From positions 1-64,000 of the IMG/VR virus record IMGVR_UViG_3300025010_000029: a stretch of 64,000 nucleotides of DNA; one strand, written 5' to 3'. The notes beneath the pieces were generated by a model. The model was not told the origin of the DNA. It ran no database searches and saw only the letters and a program-made list of their open reading frames with translations. Below are positions 16,404-24,228 of this stretch, piece by piece (position 1 is the first letter of the stretch; each line of letters opens with the position of its first letter). This DNA comes from a virus. Both the position numbers and the translations under genes were made by a program.

Positions 16404-17036
16404 TTATATAAATTTATTGTATAAACCAATAATAACATCATTCTTTGGTGTTATATGTGATTTAATTGTTTTTAATTTTACAATATAATTTGGATTATTA
16501 CATATTTTATAAAATCTAATAATAAATTCCGTTTGATTTCTGGTGAATTTATTTCTTAATTGTTGCCATTGACCATATATTAAATCAGGATTACTACAAC
16601 ATGGTACTACGGTAAAACTATTTTGCGAAGACATTGCTTTATCAATAATTAAATCACATAATTGTTTACATGGGTGGCATCCAACAATAAAACTATTACC
16701 TTTATATTTCTTCATATTAAAACTGTTAAAATCTTCTTGATATCTATGTACTATTTCTTTTGTCCAAGGAAATACTACATTAAATTTTTCTTTAACTTTT
16801 ACAAATGCTTTAGGAACAATTAAATCAACTTGTATTACCTTTTTAACTTCGGGTACTAATACCGCTAAAACATACCCTAACGCTCCATGCCCTGCACCCA
16901 CTTCAATAACAATAGATTCTTTAATATATTCTTTAATTTTATTTGCAACAGCCAATGTTTCTTCTGTTTCTTTTGTTCCAATTGTTGACAATAAGATATT
17001 TTTAATTTTTTGATTCATTGATAAATTACTTTCCAT
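16404..17036 (-). CDS. SAM-dependent methyltransferase-like protein
   Basis: 210 residues from ATG 17036 (behind GGAGGAGTTATAATA; the longer frame to 17111 is not supported). Motif I is VIEVGAGHGALGYVLA, followed by VIQVDL as motif II and FIVGCHPCKQLCDLIIDKA, which resembles the C-H-A-C...L-x-x-A motif of the Methyltransf_32 group. Target unknown: RNA, protein or small molecule are all possible. Confidence 0.65.
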   Translation of the reverse strand: MESNLSMNQKIKNILLSTIGTKETEETLAVANKIKEYIKESIVIEVGAGHGALGYVLAVLVPEVKKVIQVDLIVPKAFVKVKEKFNVVFPWTKEIVHRYQEDFNSFNMKKYKGNSFIVGCHPCKQLCDLIIDKAMSSQNSFTVVPCCSNPDLIYGQWQQLRNKFTRNQTEFIIRFYKICNNPNYIVKLKTIKSHITPKNDVIIGLYNKFI

Positions 17037-17107
17037 TATTATAACTCCTCCTTTATTTATAATTAATATCTTGTTTCTACTCATATCTAAATGAGCAGAA
17101 TAAAACA

Positions 17108-17791
17108 TCAATTTTTAATTTGTTTTGTTGAAGGATTACCAAAATTTTTACCTTGTTGATACCCTGCTTGCCTAGCATTTACATCACCACTCATACTTAC
17201 TTTACTTCTTTGTGCTTTCCTAAATTTCATTTCTTCAACTACTTTAATTACTGCATCAGATTTAACTAATACTAAACCATAATTTTGTGTTCTTACTTGT
17301 TCTCTAAATTTATCTCTTAAACCATTCAAAAATCCCATTATAAAATCATTTTTAATTTGTGTTGACGAGCCTGCAAGATATGAATGATTTTTGGCAAATT
17401 TTTTACTTTGAACATCTATAATTCTTACCGCATAACTATATACTTCTGTAGCAATTGCAATATCTTCTTCTAATCCTATTAAGTGTATACCATTTCTGGA
17501 TTTATACGCAACACAACGGAAATTGTCTGCAAGTATCATTGCTAATGTGCCTTTCCACCAAGTAACTCTTTTACTTTCATCCATAAGTGTTTTAGAAACA
17601 TTATTTTCTTTTTCTTCAACTAAATCTTGCATTGTTAAACTGTGTTTTGCCAATAATGCTTGTGCTTTCAACATGGAATTTTCTGCTTCTTCAATACATG
17701 AATTGTTATTTGCAAGTGATAATAATTTTTTAACCTTATTAAGTACGCTTTCTTGCTCAGATGTTATATTTTTTGCATGTTGATTATTCAT
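17108..17791 (-). CDS. DUF2786 protein
   Basis: 227 residues. The N-terminal NKVKKLLSLANNNSCIEEAE and AENSMLKAQALLAKHSL are the DUF2786 signature; the middle (KGTLAMILADNFRCVAYKSR) matches the partner domain usually fused to it. The C-terminus is basic (RKAQRSKVSMSG..). Found widely in phages and plasmids; biochemical role unknown. Confidence 0.75.
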   Translation of the reverse strand: MNNQHAKNITSEQESVLNKVKKLLSLANNNSCIEEAENSMLKAQALLAKHSLTMQDLVEEKENNVSKTLMDESKRVTWWKGTLAMILADNFRCVAYKSRNGIHLIGLEEDIAIATEVYSYAVRIIDVQSKKFAKNHSYLAGSSTQIKNDFIMGFLNGLRDKFREQVRTQNYGLVLVKSDAVIKVVEEMKFRKAQRSKVSMSGDVNARQAGYQQGKNFGNPSTKQIKN

Positions 17792-17853
17792 GTATACACA
17801 TACCTCCTTGATATTTTTTTCTTGTCAATATAGAACGTCATATTACAGAATAT

Positions 17854-18081
17854 TTAACTAACAATTCCTAAATCGTGAAACATTTTCATTTCTTCTGCTC
17901 CAGTTAACACTCTATACTCAAGAATTTCTTTGATGCTTACAAATATATCACATCTAATTCCTTTATTACCACTAGAGTTATACCATTTTTTAAGATCGCT
18001 TATTGTAAGAATATTAGAACGATAGTTGCCACCGTTAATATTTTTAATATAATAAGTTTGCCCATTTTTACGATAAAACAT
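17854..18081 (-). CDS. Hypothetical 75-aa protein
   Basis: Start ATG 18081 lies behind AAGGAGGGTTTAAA; the longer frame to 18114 starts inside the promoter. Sequence begins FYRKNGQTYYIKNINGG and is basic, beta-rich. Own consensus promoter at 18123-18151. No family recognised. Confidence 0.55.
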   Translation of the reverse strand: MFYRKNGQTYYIKNINGGNYRSNILTISDLKKWYNSSGNKGIRCDIFVSIKEILEYRVLTGAEEMKMFHDLGIVS

Positions 18082-18122
18082 TTTAAACCCTCCTTGATAT
18101 TTTGTTATTGTCATTATAGTAT

Positions 18123-18151
18123 ATTATATATTATTGTGTTTTAGAAGTCAA
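18123..18151 (-). promoter_or_regulatory. Consensus promoter with overlapping AATATACTATA motif
   Basis: Minus strand: TTGACT (18146-18151), 17-nt spacer, TATAAT (18123-18128). The half-site TATAGTATATT (18115-18125) overlaps the -10 and start site and recurs elsewhere in the window. Confidence 0.7.
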
Positions 18152-18155
18152 ATTA

Positions 18156-18848
18156 TTATTTTCTTTTTAATTTTAATTTTCTTCCCTGTGGTAATTCTTC
18201 CCACCTTTGTTTTATTCCAAATATGTTTTCACAAACAGCCATACGCATTTGATAGCTACTTAATTCTGCTATTTTTTCAAAATCTTCATTACTCGGACAC
18301 CAAATAAATTCTAAACACTTATTACATTTTTCATCAGCATTATAATATGGAATATCAATAATTCCATCTTTTAAAAATATAATATCATTTCTTTTCTTTA
18401 ATAAGTTTAAAAATTTATCAAGATTATATTTTTCGTTGTTAATAAATCCTTCTGAATAATTGAATAATATTGCTTTAGGAAGTTTTTTGCCTGATATATC
18501 ATATATATTATAATCTGAAAATGATATATTTAGCAATTCTACATCATTCAATCCATTAGCTTCAATATAGTCATATGGTCTTTTAATATGATACTTCATC
18601 ATTTCATCATAACTTCTACCGAATAAGTTACATCTTGAAAATTCTTTTACTTCATCAGAATATAGCTTATACTTACACTGTGGTATTTGCTCATTTAATA
18701 TGATATTTTCTACCATATCTTTTAAAGCAACACCTTGTTTATATACAGGATTACTATTTGTCATACTAATTTTTTCTTTATATGCACATATTTCATCTGT
18801 TATCTGAATTGTTTTTATTTCTCTTTTAACTGTATATTCTATAATCAT
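18156..18848 (-). CDS. Hypothetical 230-aa protein
   Basis: Overlaps the end of the glycosylase-like gene by 23 nt. Contains a central acidic/aromatic region and one CxxC pair (EKCNKCLEFIWCP, about residues 174-186). The C-terminus is basic (EELPQGRKLKLKRK). No family recognised; probably cotranslated with the upstream gene. Confidence 0.55.
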   Translation of the reverse strand: MIIEYTVKREIKTIQITDEICAYKEKISMTNSNPVYKQGVALKDMVENIILNEQIPQCKYKLYSDEVKEFSRCNLFGRSYDEMMKYHIKRPYDYIEANGLNDVELLNISFSDYNIYDISGKKLPKAILFNYSEGFINNEKYNLDKFLNLLKKRNDIIFLKDGIIDIPYYNADEKCNKCLEFIWCPSNEDFEKIAELSSYQMRMAVCENIFGIKQRWEELPQGRKLKLKRK

Positions 18849-19353
18849 TAAACATCTCTCCCTTTTTAATACTACAAATAATTTTTGCTTTACTGCCTTG
18901 ATTCCATTTAAAATCTAACAAATATTGATACATATTATATATTTCGTTACCAAAGTAACCTCTAACATTGCCATAACAATAATATTTTGGCATTGCGTTC
19001 CAATCAAATAATTCTTTATTATTATACACAATTTCTGATATTTTATCAATTTTACCTTGAAATTCTTTTCCTCGATTTTTACCTCTGTTATAAACCCATT
19101 CATAACTTAATATATTCATATATTCTAATATGTCAGGTAAATAAGGCTTACCATTATTGTAAATCATTAATGTTATAGGATGGTTTGCGTGAGGTGGTAA
19201 TTTACCACTTTTACTTTTAACTTCAATCAATCCCATTTTCATTAAACACATTTCAGCGATCTGATAACATTCTATCACTTGCTTATTTAATCTAAGATCA
19301 TCTAAATATCTTGCTGTATCTTTATATGATTTACAAGGCATAAATATTTGAAT
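18826..19353 (-). CDS. Pyrimidine dimer DNA glycosylase-like protein (MSMEG_6728 type); AUU start
   Basis: From ATT 19351-19353 the product begins I/M-QIFMPCKSYKDTARYLDDLRLNKQVIE. Family members, from memory, begin MQTFLPYPDF..., with the same spacing to the conserved LDDxRLxKQ motif; HANHPITLMIYNNGKPYLP matches their NHPAxxMWRG segment. The in-frame ATG at 19368 has no SD and adds five residues relatives lack, while GGAG lies 9 nt before the ATT. The family is related to T4 endonuclease V (PF03013), which cuts UV-damaged DNA; repair of element DNA is the likely role. Confidence 0.6.
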   Translation of the reverse strand: MQIFMPCKSYKDTARYLDDLRLNKQVIECYQIAEMCLMKMGLIEVKSKSGKLPPHANHPITLMIYNNGKPYLPDILEYMNILSYEWVYNRGKNRGKEFQGKIDKISEIVYNNKELFDWNAMPKYYCYGNVRGYFGNEIYNMYQYLLDFKWNQGSKAKIICSIKKGEMFNDYRIYS

Positions 19354-19464
19354 AAAAATCAACTCCATTTCTGGCTGTATAATTTGTTCACAGGTACTTT
19401 CTATCCTAAAGTTTATTTACTCTTGAATATGAGCCACCACAGCGATTCTGGTGTCATTCTATTT

Positions 19465-19617
19465 TTAAAATTTTTCATAATCAGCTTGTGCTTTTTCAAA
19501 CTCTGCTTCACAATTATTACATTTAAAATATAAACTATTACGAGTATTTAAATTATATTCATCTTTGTCAATGTCAACATTATTAGAATTGCAACATGGA
19601 CACACTACAACTACCAT
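19465..19617 (-). CDS. Zinc-ribbon micro-protein (50 aa)
   Basis: ATG 19617 behind GGAGGTTGTGATAATAA. Two pairs, CPCCNSNN and CNNCEAEF, make a classic four-cysteine ribbon, with a charged helical tail. It lies between the 19635 gene and the glycosylase-like gene. Confidence 0.6.
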   Translation of the reverse strand: MVVVVCPCCNSNNVDIDKDEYNLNTRNSLYFKCNNCEAEFEKAQADYEKF

Positions 19618-19634
19618 TTATTATCACAACCTCC

Positions 19635-19937
19635 TTAATGACTTTCCATCATTTCATCAAATGTTAAATACGATTTAACTTCTTTATTTATTGCACCGCA
19701 ATGTTTACATTTAGAACCAAATGTTAATTCATATCTTTCATTCAATTCAATCTGTTCAAGAATCTTACTTACTTCTTCAACAGATAAATTATCACTACTC
19801 AATATTTCAATATCATCAGTGTCCATTTTTTTAATACCAACCAGAGGTCTTGGTAGTTTTTTTCCGCATAATGAGCAATTGCCTTGTTTAAGTTTATTTT
19901 TGACTTTTTTCTTTTTAGTGGTTTTACTTGTAGCCAT
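19635..19937 (-). CDS. Zinc-ribbon protein (100 aa)
   Basis: Basic N-terminus (SKTTKKKKVKNKLKQG), then CSLCGKKLPRP and later CKHCGAINKE, a four-cysteine zinc site split by ~50 residues of acidic sequence. Likely nucleic-acid binding. Good SD (AGGAGGATTAATA). Family unknown. Confidence 0.6.
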   Translation of the reverse strand: MATSKTTKKKKVKNKLKQGNCSLCGKKLPRPLVGIKKMDTDDIEILSSDNLSVEEVSKILEQIELNERYELTFGSKCKHCGAINKEVKSYLTFDEMMESH

Positions 19938-19977
19938 TATTAATCCTCCTCCTTATGATTTACATGTTATTAATATA

Positions 19978-20169
19978 TTACAAACATAATATATAGCTTA
20001 TCGCATATGATATTCCTGCACCTGCTGGTATACCTAACCCCCAAGCTATGCATATATTTTTCCATAATGAATTTCTAAAATCTAATTTAAACATTATTAA
20101 TAATGGCATTAAGCCACCAAAAAACATTCCAGTTAATACATTAATGGTAGTAAGTGTATCGTTGTCCAT
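19978..20169 (-). CDS. Small membrane protein with two transmembrane helices
   Basis: 63 residues: hydrophobic segments at about 9-27 (INVLTGMFFGGLMPLLIMF) and 40-62 (ICIAWGLGIPAGAGISYAI), joined by a short basic loop (KLDFRNSLWKN). The glycine-rich second helix is holin-like in appearance, but no holin family is recognised. Confidence 0.55.
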   Translation of the reverse strand: MDNDTLTTINVLTGMFFGGLMPLLIMFKLDFRNSLWKNICIAWGLGIPAGAGISYAISYILCL

Positions 20170-20197
20170 ATTATCATTCCTTTTTTAATTTTTGCTT

Positions 20198-20431
20198 TTA
20201 TATATCTTTACCTAAGTTAAATGAAACACCACATTTATTACAACTTATTGTAATAGATATATTTGTTACAGTACCCTCACAACGACTATATAAATAATCA
20301 AAATCAAAATTAATATTTCCAATATCTACTCCATCATCTTTAACTTCATAGTTTATATCGTCATTTAAATCAATTTCTTCACCACAATTATCACAAATTA
20401 TTTTTAAATGTTTTTCTTTACTATTATGCAT
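20198..20431 (-). CDS. Zinc-ribbon protein (77 aa)
   Basis: CDNCGEEIDL at the N-terminus and CNKCGVSFNL at the C-terminus form a four-cysteine ribbon around an acidic core. Start behind AAAGGAGATTAAAA. Third small ribbon protein within 1 kb. Confidence 0.6.
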   Translation of the reverse strand: MHNSKEKHLKIICDNCGEEIDLNDDINYEVKDDGVDIGNINFDFDYLYSRCEGTVTNISITISCNKCGVSFNLGKDI

Positions 20432-20471
20432 TTTTAATCTCCTTTCATTATTATATATATGTTCTCCATAA

Positions 20472-20497
20472 AGCCCCTTAGATTACTCCAAGGGACT
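20472..20497 (-). terminator. Hairpin after the second DUF262 gene
   Basis: Minus strand AGTCCCTT / AAGGGGCT stem with a 10-nt loop, 14 nt after the DUF262 stop, followed by TTTATGG. Weak U-run; possible partial terminator. Confidence 0.45.
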
Positions 20498-20511
20498 CTA
20501 ACAAAACATAT

Positions 20512-21546
20512 TTATGCACTTCTCTTATTTGCTATTTTAAAAGCATTGTAAACATTTGTTAATTCCTTAATTCTAATAGCTACGTTTGCTACTTTGGTAC
20601 TTCCTGCACTAGCTCCACTCCCATATGCCCCACCAACTTGATATGTTTTGGGATTAAAAAAGTCCTTCATACATTTAGCAAAACTTTGTGGACTTAATCC
20701 TTCTTTGTCTGCTTTAACTGCCATCAAGAATATAATTGGAGTATGAACCTTTTTCAAAAATGTTTCTTTTGTGGGAAACGCTTGATTCAAATATATTGTT
20801 GTATCTCTGATTAAATCATAATTTTCTTTAGAGTATTCATTATTTTTAATATCTGCAACGAATTCAGAAATAGCTTTGCTTGATAAATCAACCGCTTCAC
20901 CATTATTAGCAACCATAGCCATAATTTGCAGTATCATTTCCTGATCAACAAAACGATTTCTTGCTTTGTCACTCATATTAACACTGGTAAAGAAGAATGG
21001 ATTTTCTGCTATCTCAGTAACAAATTCCATTATACCACTGCCAGCAGATACCCTTGTGAGTTCCATCTTTGTTAAAGATACTCCATTATTCAAGCGTAAA
21101 AACATTTCATCTCTTTCTTCATCACTCATGTTCTTGAAATAATATATAGTAATGTGTGTACTGGATATTGCATCTTGTACCTGCTCAGGAAATTCTGAAA
21201 ACTTTTTACCTGAAATATCGAATTTTTCTTCTACACCATCCATATTAGCAATATATACTTTTGGTGTATTTTTTGCTATTACAAGCTTATCAGCATATAA
21301 CTCGCCGATAGTAGTTAAACGCTGTTTCCCATCAATAACCCAAAATTCATTGTCGCCAAAATCTTGTACGAAAACTGGTAATATCGGATAATCAGTAGCT
21401 AAACTATGCACAAACAATGATTTTCTCATATCTTTTGCTTCATCCCAAACTAGATTTCTTTGAATTGCTAAATCAAAACGAAACTTATTAATGTTTTTCC
21501 CTATTGCCTTAACTGCCATTGGTCTGTTTGTTTTTGTAAATGCCAT
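20512..21546 (-). CDS. DUF262 protein, second of two
   Basis: 344 residues. RNLVWDEAKDMRKSLFVHSL and FWVIDGKQRLTTIGELY contain the DUF262 YQR/DGQQR-type motifs. It is clearly related to but divergent from 14920-16014 and likewise has no HNH domain. Both genes are expressed from their own consensus promoters, a sign of independent, perhaps constitutive, expression. Confidence 0.8.
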   Translation of the reverse strand: MAFTKTNRPMAVKAIGKNINKFRFDLAIQRNLVWDEAKDMRKSLFVHSLATDYPILPVFVQDFGDNEFWVIDGKQRLTTIGELYADKLVIAKNTPKVYIANMDGVEEKFDISGKKFSEFPEQVQDAISSTHITIYYFKNMSDEERDEMFLRLNNGVSLTKMELTRVSAGSGIMEFVTEIAENPFFFTSVNMSDKARNRFVDQEMILQIMAMVANNGEAVDLSSKAISEFVADIKNNEYSKENYDLIRDTTIYLNQAFPTKETFLKKVHTPIIFLMAVKADKEGLSPQSFAKCMKDFFNPKTYQVGGAYGSGASAGSTKVANVAIRIKELTNVYNAFKIANKRSA

Positions 21547-21619
21547 TATAAAAATCCCCCTTATTATTATTTTTTATTTTTATGTAGTAATGCTTTCTGT
21601 TCAATTTCTAACTTAATAC

Positions 21620-21648
21620 ATTCTACCATAGAAATACTTTACAGTCAA
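21620..21648 (-). promoter_or_regulatory. Promoter for the second DUF262 gene
   Basis: Minus strand: TTGACT (21643-21648), 17-nt spacer, TAGAAT (21620-21625). Confidence 0.65.
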
Positions 21649-21677
21649 CTAATATTTTAACTTTATCAATATTAATT

Positions 21678-22092
21678 TTATAATTTATATGTTTTAGATA
21701 TTTTATCCAATTCTTTATTCCCTTTAACATGCTCATTAATCCATACTCGTTTACCTGATTTAAGATTTCTCCAATGCCCTCTAACTTTCCAAGATTCAGT
21801 ATGTCTTTCTATTTGTTTTTTCTTTTTGTTTTCTATTCCATCAAGGTTGACTTTATAGATAGACTTTTGTTATAATTTTTTCATTGTATACTATAGAAGC
21901 AATAGATCTTATTATATCCCCTTCTTGCTTAAAATATTGCCTGTAATTATTCTCATATATTATAACTCCTTCGGTTAATACAGGCATAAAATTCCTGACT
22001 AATTCTTTATTATTATCTCGCCATGTGAGCAATTGTTTTATATCTTTATTGTTAATTATTATTTTATCTATTGCATCATATTTAATACTCAC
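21678..22092 (-). pseudogene. Conserved phage hypothetical protein split by a +1 frameshift
   Basis: The first frame (ATG 22092 to TAA 21853) gives 79 residues ending KIITKVYL. The next frame, from about 21860, gives KVNLDGIENKKKKQIERHTE then SWKVRGHWRNLKSGKRVWI and ends at TAA 21678. The motif RHxESWxVRGHWRxxKxGKxVWI is common at the C-terminus of phage hypothetical proteins, so the two parts are one gene. The stop sits in CTA-TAA-A, where a +1 slip would rejoin the frames; an indel is the simpler explanation. Confidence 0.6.
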
Positions 22093-22123
22093 ATTAATAC
22101 TCCTTTCATTATATAGTTAGTGG

Positions 22124-22150
22124 TGGGGCTTTTTATGCTAACCCCAAGCA
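22124..22150 (-). terminator. Hairpin between 22201 and 22092 genes
   Basis: Minus strand GGGGTTAGCATAAAAAGCCCC forms a stem with a small bulge, in the 109-nt gap. Possible attenuator or terminator. Confidence 0.35.
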
Positions 22151-22200
22151 TTTTATCAATTATTATTAAATTACTATTGTTACTTTTGCCCAATAATACT

Positions 22201-22449
22201 TTACAAAGAAGGTTGTTGTAACATAATATAAAAGGCATCTTTCTTCTTTGATTCTCCAACCCTAATATTATTACTCTTATTAAACTTAAAGATTTCTCCA
22301 TTTTTTGATGAATTGTTGTTTTGGAATCTAATATGAACCTGTGTTTTAGTTATTCTAACTACTTCATGAGCTGATCCTAAGTTAATGTCTGCACCAAATT
22401 CAGTAAACTTAAATATTGAAACCTTTTCCCCAATAATTAAATTATTCAT
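22201..22449 (-). CDS. Hypothetical 82-aa protein
   Basis: ATG overlaps the stop of the upstream 29-codon gene (ATGA), so it is translationally coupled. Beta-rich (GEKVSIFKFTEFGADINLG), likely a small SH3-like or OB barrel by pattern only. No family recognised. Confidence 0.55.
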   Translation of the reverse strand: MNNLIIGEKVSIFKFTEFGADINLGSAHEVVRITKTQVHIRFQNNNSSKNGEIFKFNKSNNIRVGESKKKDAFYIMLQQPSL

Positions 22450-22535
22450 CTAAATATATTCCTCCACAACCCTCTTTCTGATTTTTTATACATCTCAGAT
22501 ACCTCGCCAAGCGCACTAGGATTCGATTCTAGCAT
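22446..22535 (-). CDS. Micro-protein (29 aa)
   Basis: ATG 22535 lies 8 nt behind TAGGAG; the product is MLESNPSALGEVSEMYKKSE followed by a short basic/aromatic tail. Its TGA overlaps the ATG of the next gene. The frame is also open upstream to ATT 22559. The tight coupling supports real translation. Confidence 0.5.
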   Translation of the reverse strand: MLESNPSALGEVSEMYKKSERGLWRNIFR

Positions 22536-22605
22536 GGTTAAATCTCCTACAGGTATAATCTATCCTGATTTTCTGAAACAGCCTCCTACAGCACCATATA
22601 ATATT

Positions 22606-22668
22606 TTACTTCAATTCCCCTCTACATGCTGACCAAATCAATATTATTAATGCTAATACCCAACCCAT
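22606..22668 (-). CDS. Micro-protein with one membrane helix (20 aa)
   Basis: ATG 22668 behind AAGGAGGTATGTT. The product is a single hydrophobic helix (MGWVLALIILIWSACRGELK). Similar in size to small phage membrane peptides. A nested hairpin lies just upstream. Confidence 0.5.
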   Translation of the reverse strand: MGWVLALIILIWSACRGELK

Positions 22669-22709
22669 AACATACCTCCTTATTATATAATATTTATTGT
22701 AAATTGTAA

Positions 22710-22782
22710 ATATATTTTGCTATGCTCATGTATATTTTATGTTCCACAGTTTAATTATATACATGAGCCAAGCAAAATATAC
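22710..22782 (-). repeat. Nested intergenic hairpin (22.7 kb)
   Basis: Outer stem ATATTTTGCT/AGCAAAATAT and inner stem CTCATGTATA/TATACATGAG, with an internal loop TGG/CAT between them. Same two-storey architecture as the elements in 27-43 kb, and like them placed just upstream of an SD. Confidence 0.6.
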
Positions 22783-22790
22783 TTGTTATA

Positions 22791-22946
22791 TTAATTTACA
22801 TAAAAATATAATTTTGTTAATAGCCAAAATACAGTAAATGATATTATACTTGTTGTAATAAATGGAAACTTATCAAAAATCAACATTAGATATAATAATG
22901 GTTTGTTTTTGTCTGCAACGTAAATATAATTCTTATAATTTTTCAT
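22791..22946 (-). CDS. Small membrane protein (51 aa)
   Basis: ATG 22946 behind AAAAGGGGATTTTAATT. A polar N-terminal third precedes hydrophobic LLYLMLIFDKFPFI and IISFTVFWLLTKLYFYV segments, one or two membrane spans. Unknown function. Confidence 0.55.
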   Translation of the reverse strand: MKNYKNYIYVADKNKPLLYLMLIFDKFPFITTSIISFTVFWLLTKLYFYVN

Positions 22947-22967
22947 AATTAAAATCCCCTTTTATCT

Positions 22968-23504
22968 TTATGCACTCATTAATAATTCTTCTGCTATTCT
23001 TCTAATCATGTAAAATCCTAAAAAATGTTCATATCTACCTCTATCACATGCTCTAGGATCATATATAATATTACCAGAATTATCAAAATTTTCTACTTGT
23101 CTTTGCCCTACTTTATGACTCCATGTACCATTTATATTTTGTCTATACCAATGATAATCAGTACTACTATATGCAAATGCTACTTTCCAACAATCAATAT
23201 CATCTACGTATTCTTCATATGTTGATTCAATCATTTCATAACCTATATCATTTAAATCTTTTTTCGCTAAGTCTATCAATATATGAAAATTATCATAAAC
23301 ATTTTCATTTCTACCTTCTTTTCTTTTGCCACCTAAATATCCTGGCTGGCAATGAAGATAATCTCTATATTTTTCTTTTGTATAAGGGTTAACTGGTTGA
23401 TTAATGGCATATGTGTAACAATTATTATATTCATATGGCATAAAATTTTTATTATCTATTTGCAATCCATTGTATTTATTGTTATTATTTAATAATAATG
23501 TCAT
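22968..23504 (-). CDS. Papain-like cysteine hydrolase candidate
   Basis: 178 residues. YNNCYTYAINQPVNP holds a conserved N-C-Y-x-Y-A motif with the putative nucleophile Cys at about residue 29, and a QPG turn follows. Further on, STDYHWYRQNINGTWSHKVG contains a likely catalytic His, then NIIYDPRACDRG. This Cys...H-W-Y-R...W-S-H-K pattern occurs in a family of bacterial toxin- and phage-associated proteins with a proposed papain-like fold. It could be a peptidase, amidase or transglutaminase; which one is not visible. Confidence 0.5.
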   Translation of the reverse strand: MTLLLNNNNKYNGLQIDNKNFMPYEYNNCYTYAINQPVNPYTKEKYRDYLHCQPGYLGGKRKEGRNENVYDNFHILIDLAKKDLNDIGYEMIESTYEEYVDDIDCWKVAFAYSSTDYHWYRQNINGTWSHKVGQRQVENFDNSGNIIYDPRACDRGRYEHFLGFYMIRRIAEELLMSA

Positions 23505-23518
23505 TATTACACATCTCC

Positions 23519-24112
23519 TTATTCAATTATTAATGATTCTCTTTGTCCTTTAGATAAGTACCCTTTTTCTTCTAAAAACTTATATAAGCTTCTAAGAAAA
23601 ATTATTCTGCCTTGATTATTTTGTTCCTTTGCAATTTCTGCATTTTTTATAAGTACATTTTTCCAGTATTCTTTATCAAATATACCATTACTTGTTATTG
23701 TGTTAGATTCTAATGACTCTTTTTGTTTATTTGTTAAATAACCTTTTTCGTTTAATTGTTTTAATAAAGACTCATAATAATCGGTTTTTCTATTATTTGT
23801 TTTTGCTTCATTGATTTTCTGTTCTAATTTATTTCTTAACCTTTTTATTTCTTTAGCTTTTTCCTTTGCTATTTTAAGTGCTAAAGAATGTTTAGGCATT
23901 GTCCAATCTAAATTTCTAACACATTCACTGCCAACAACAATAATTTCTCCTGTGTGAACATGCTTCATTTCATATTCATATCTAATTCTGTGACCGCACC
24001 CAGGATTCTCACATTTACCAGACATCGCACCTAAATCGTTGCAAACACCAGTCCATTTATAAACCGAGTTTTTTGATTCTTGATTGTTGCTTTGATTATT
24101 CATTAACAACAC
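23519..24112 (-). CDS. Zinc-binding hypothetical protein with a repeated helical motif
   Basis: 197 residues. The N-terminal CENPGCGHRIRYEYEM and GSECVRNLDW suggest a zinc site recognising or shaped like a primase-type ribbon. Two copies of an EKGYL(T/S)...QRESL-type motif occur: LNEKGYLTNKQKESL and LEEKGYLSKGQRESL. Long basic helices lie between. Role unknown. Confidence 0.55.
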   Translation of the reverse strand: MLLMNNQSNNQESKNSVYKWTGVCNDLGAMSGKCENPGCGHRIRYEYEMKHVHTGEIIVVGSECVRNLDWTMPKHSLALKIAKEKAKEIKRLRNKLEQKINEAKTNNRKTDYYESLLKQLNEKGYLTNKQKESLESNTITSNGIFDKEYWKNVLIKNAEIAKEQNNQGRIIFLRSLYKFLEEKGYLSKGQRESLIIE

Positions 24113-24188
24113 CTCTTTATTATATTTTGTTCTTTATAATATCTATTAATTTATGTATAAACATTATAAAAAACAATTAATATTTTAT

Positions 24189-24221
24189 ATTCGTTGGAGT
24201 AATAAAACAACTCCAACGAAT
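24189..24221 (-). terminator. Strong hairpin after the UvrD-like gene
   Basis: Perfect 12-bp stem ATTCGTTGGAGT/ACTCCAACGAAT, 8-40 nt after the helicase stop. Followed on the minus strand by AT-rich sequence without a pure U-run. Confidence 0.6.
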
Positions 24222-24228
24222 TATTAAA

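Noticed and set aside
18826-19368. ATG 19368 as the start of the glycosylase-like gene
   Set aside because: No SD upstream, and the ATG overlaps the GGAG that serves the AUU; homologs begin five residues later.
22089-22301. 70-codon minus-strand ORF
   Set aside because: Mostly inside the 22201-22449 gene in another frame and without an SD.
22500-22540. tRNA-like T-arm (GGATTCGATTCT)
   Set aside because: No acceptor, D or anticodon arms can be drawn; the stretch codes for the 29-aa micro-protein.
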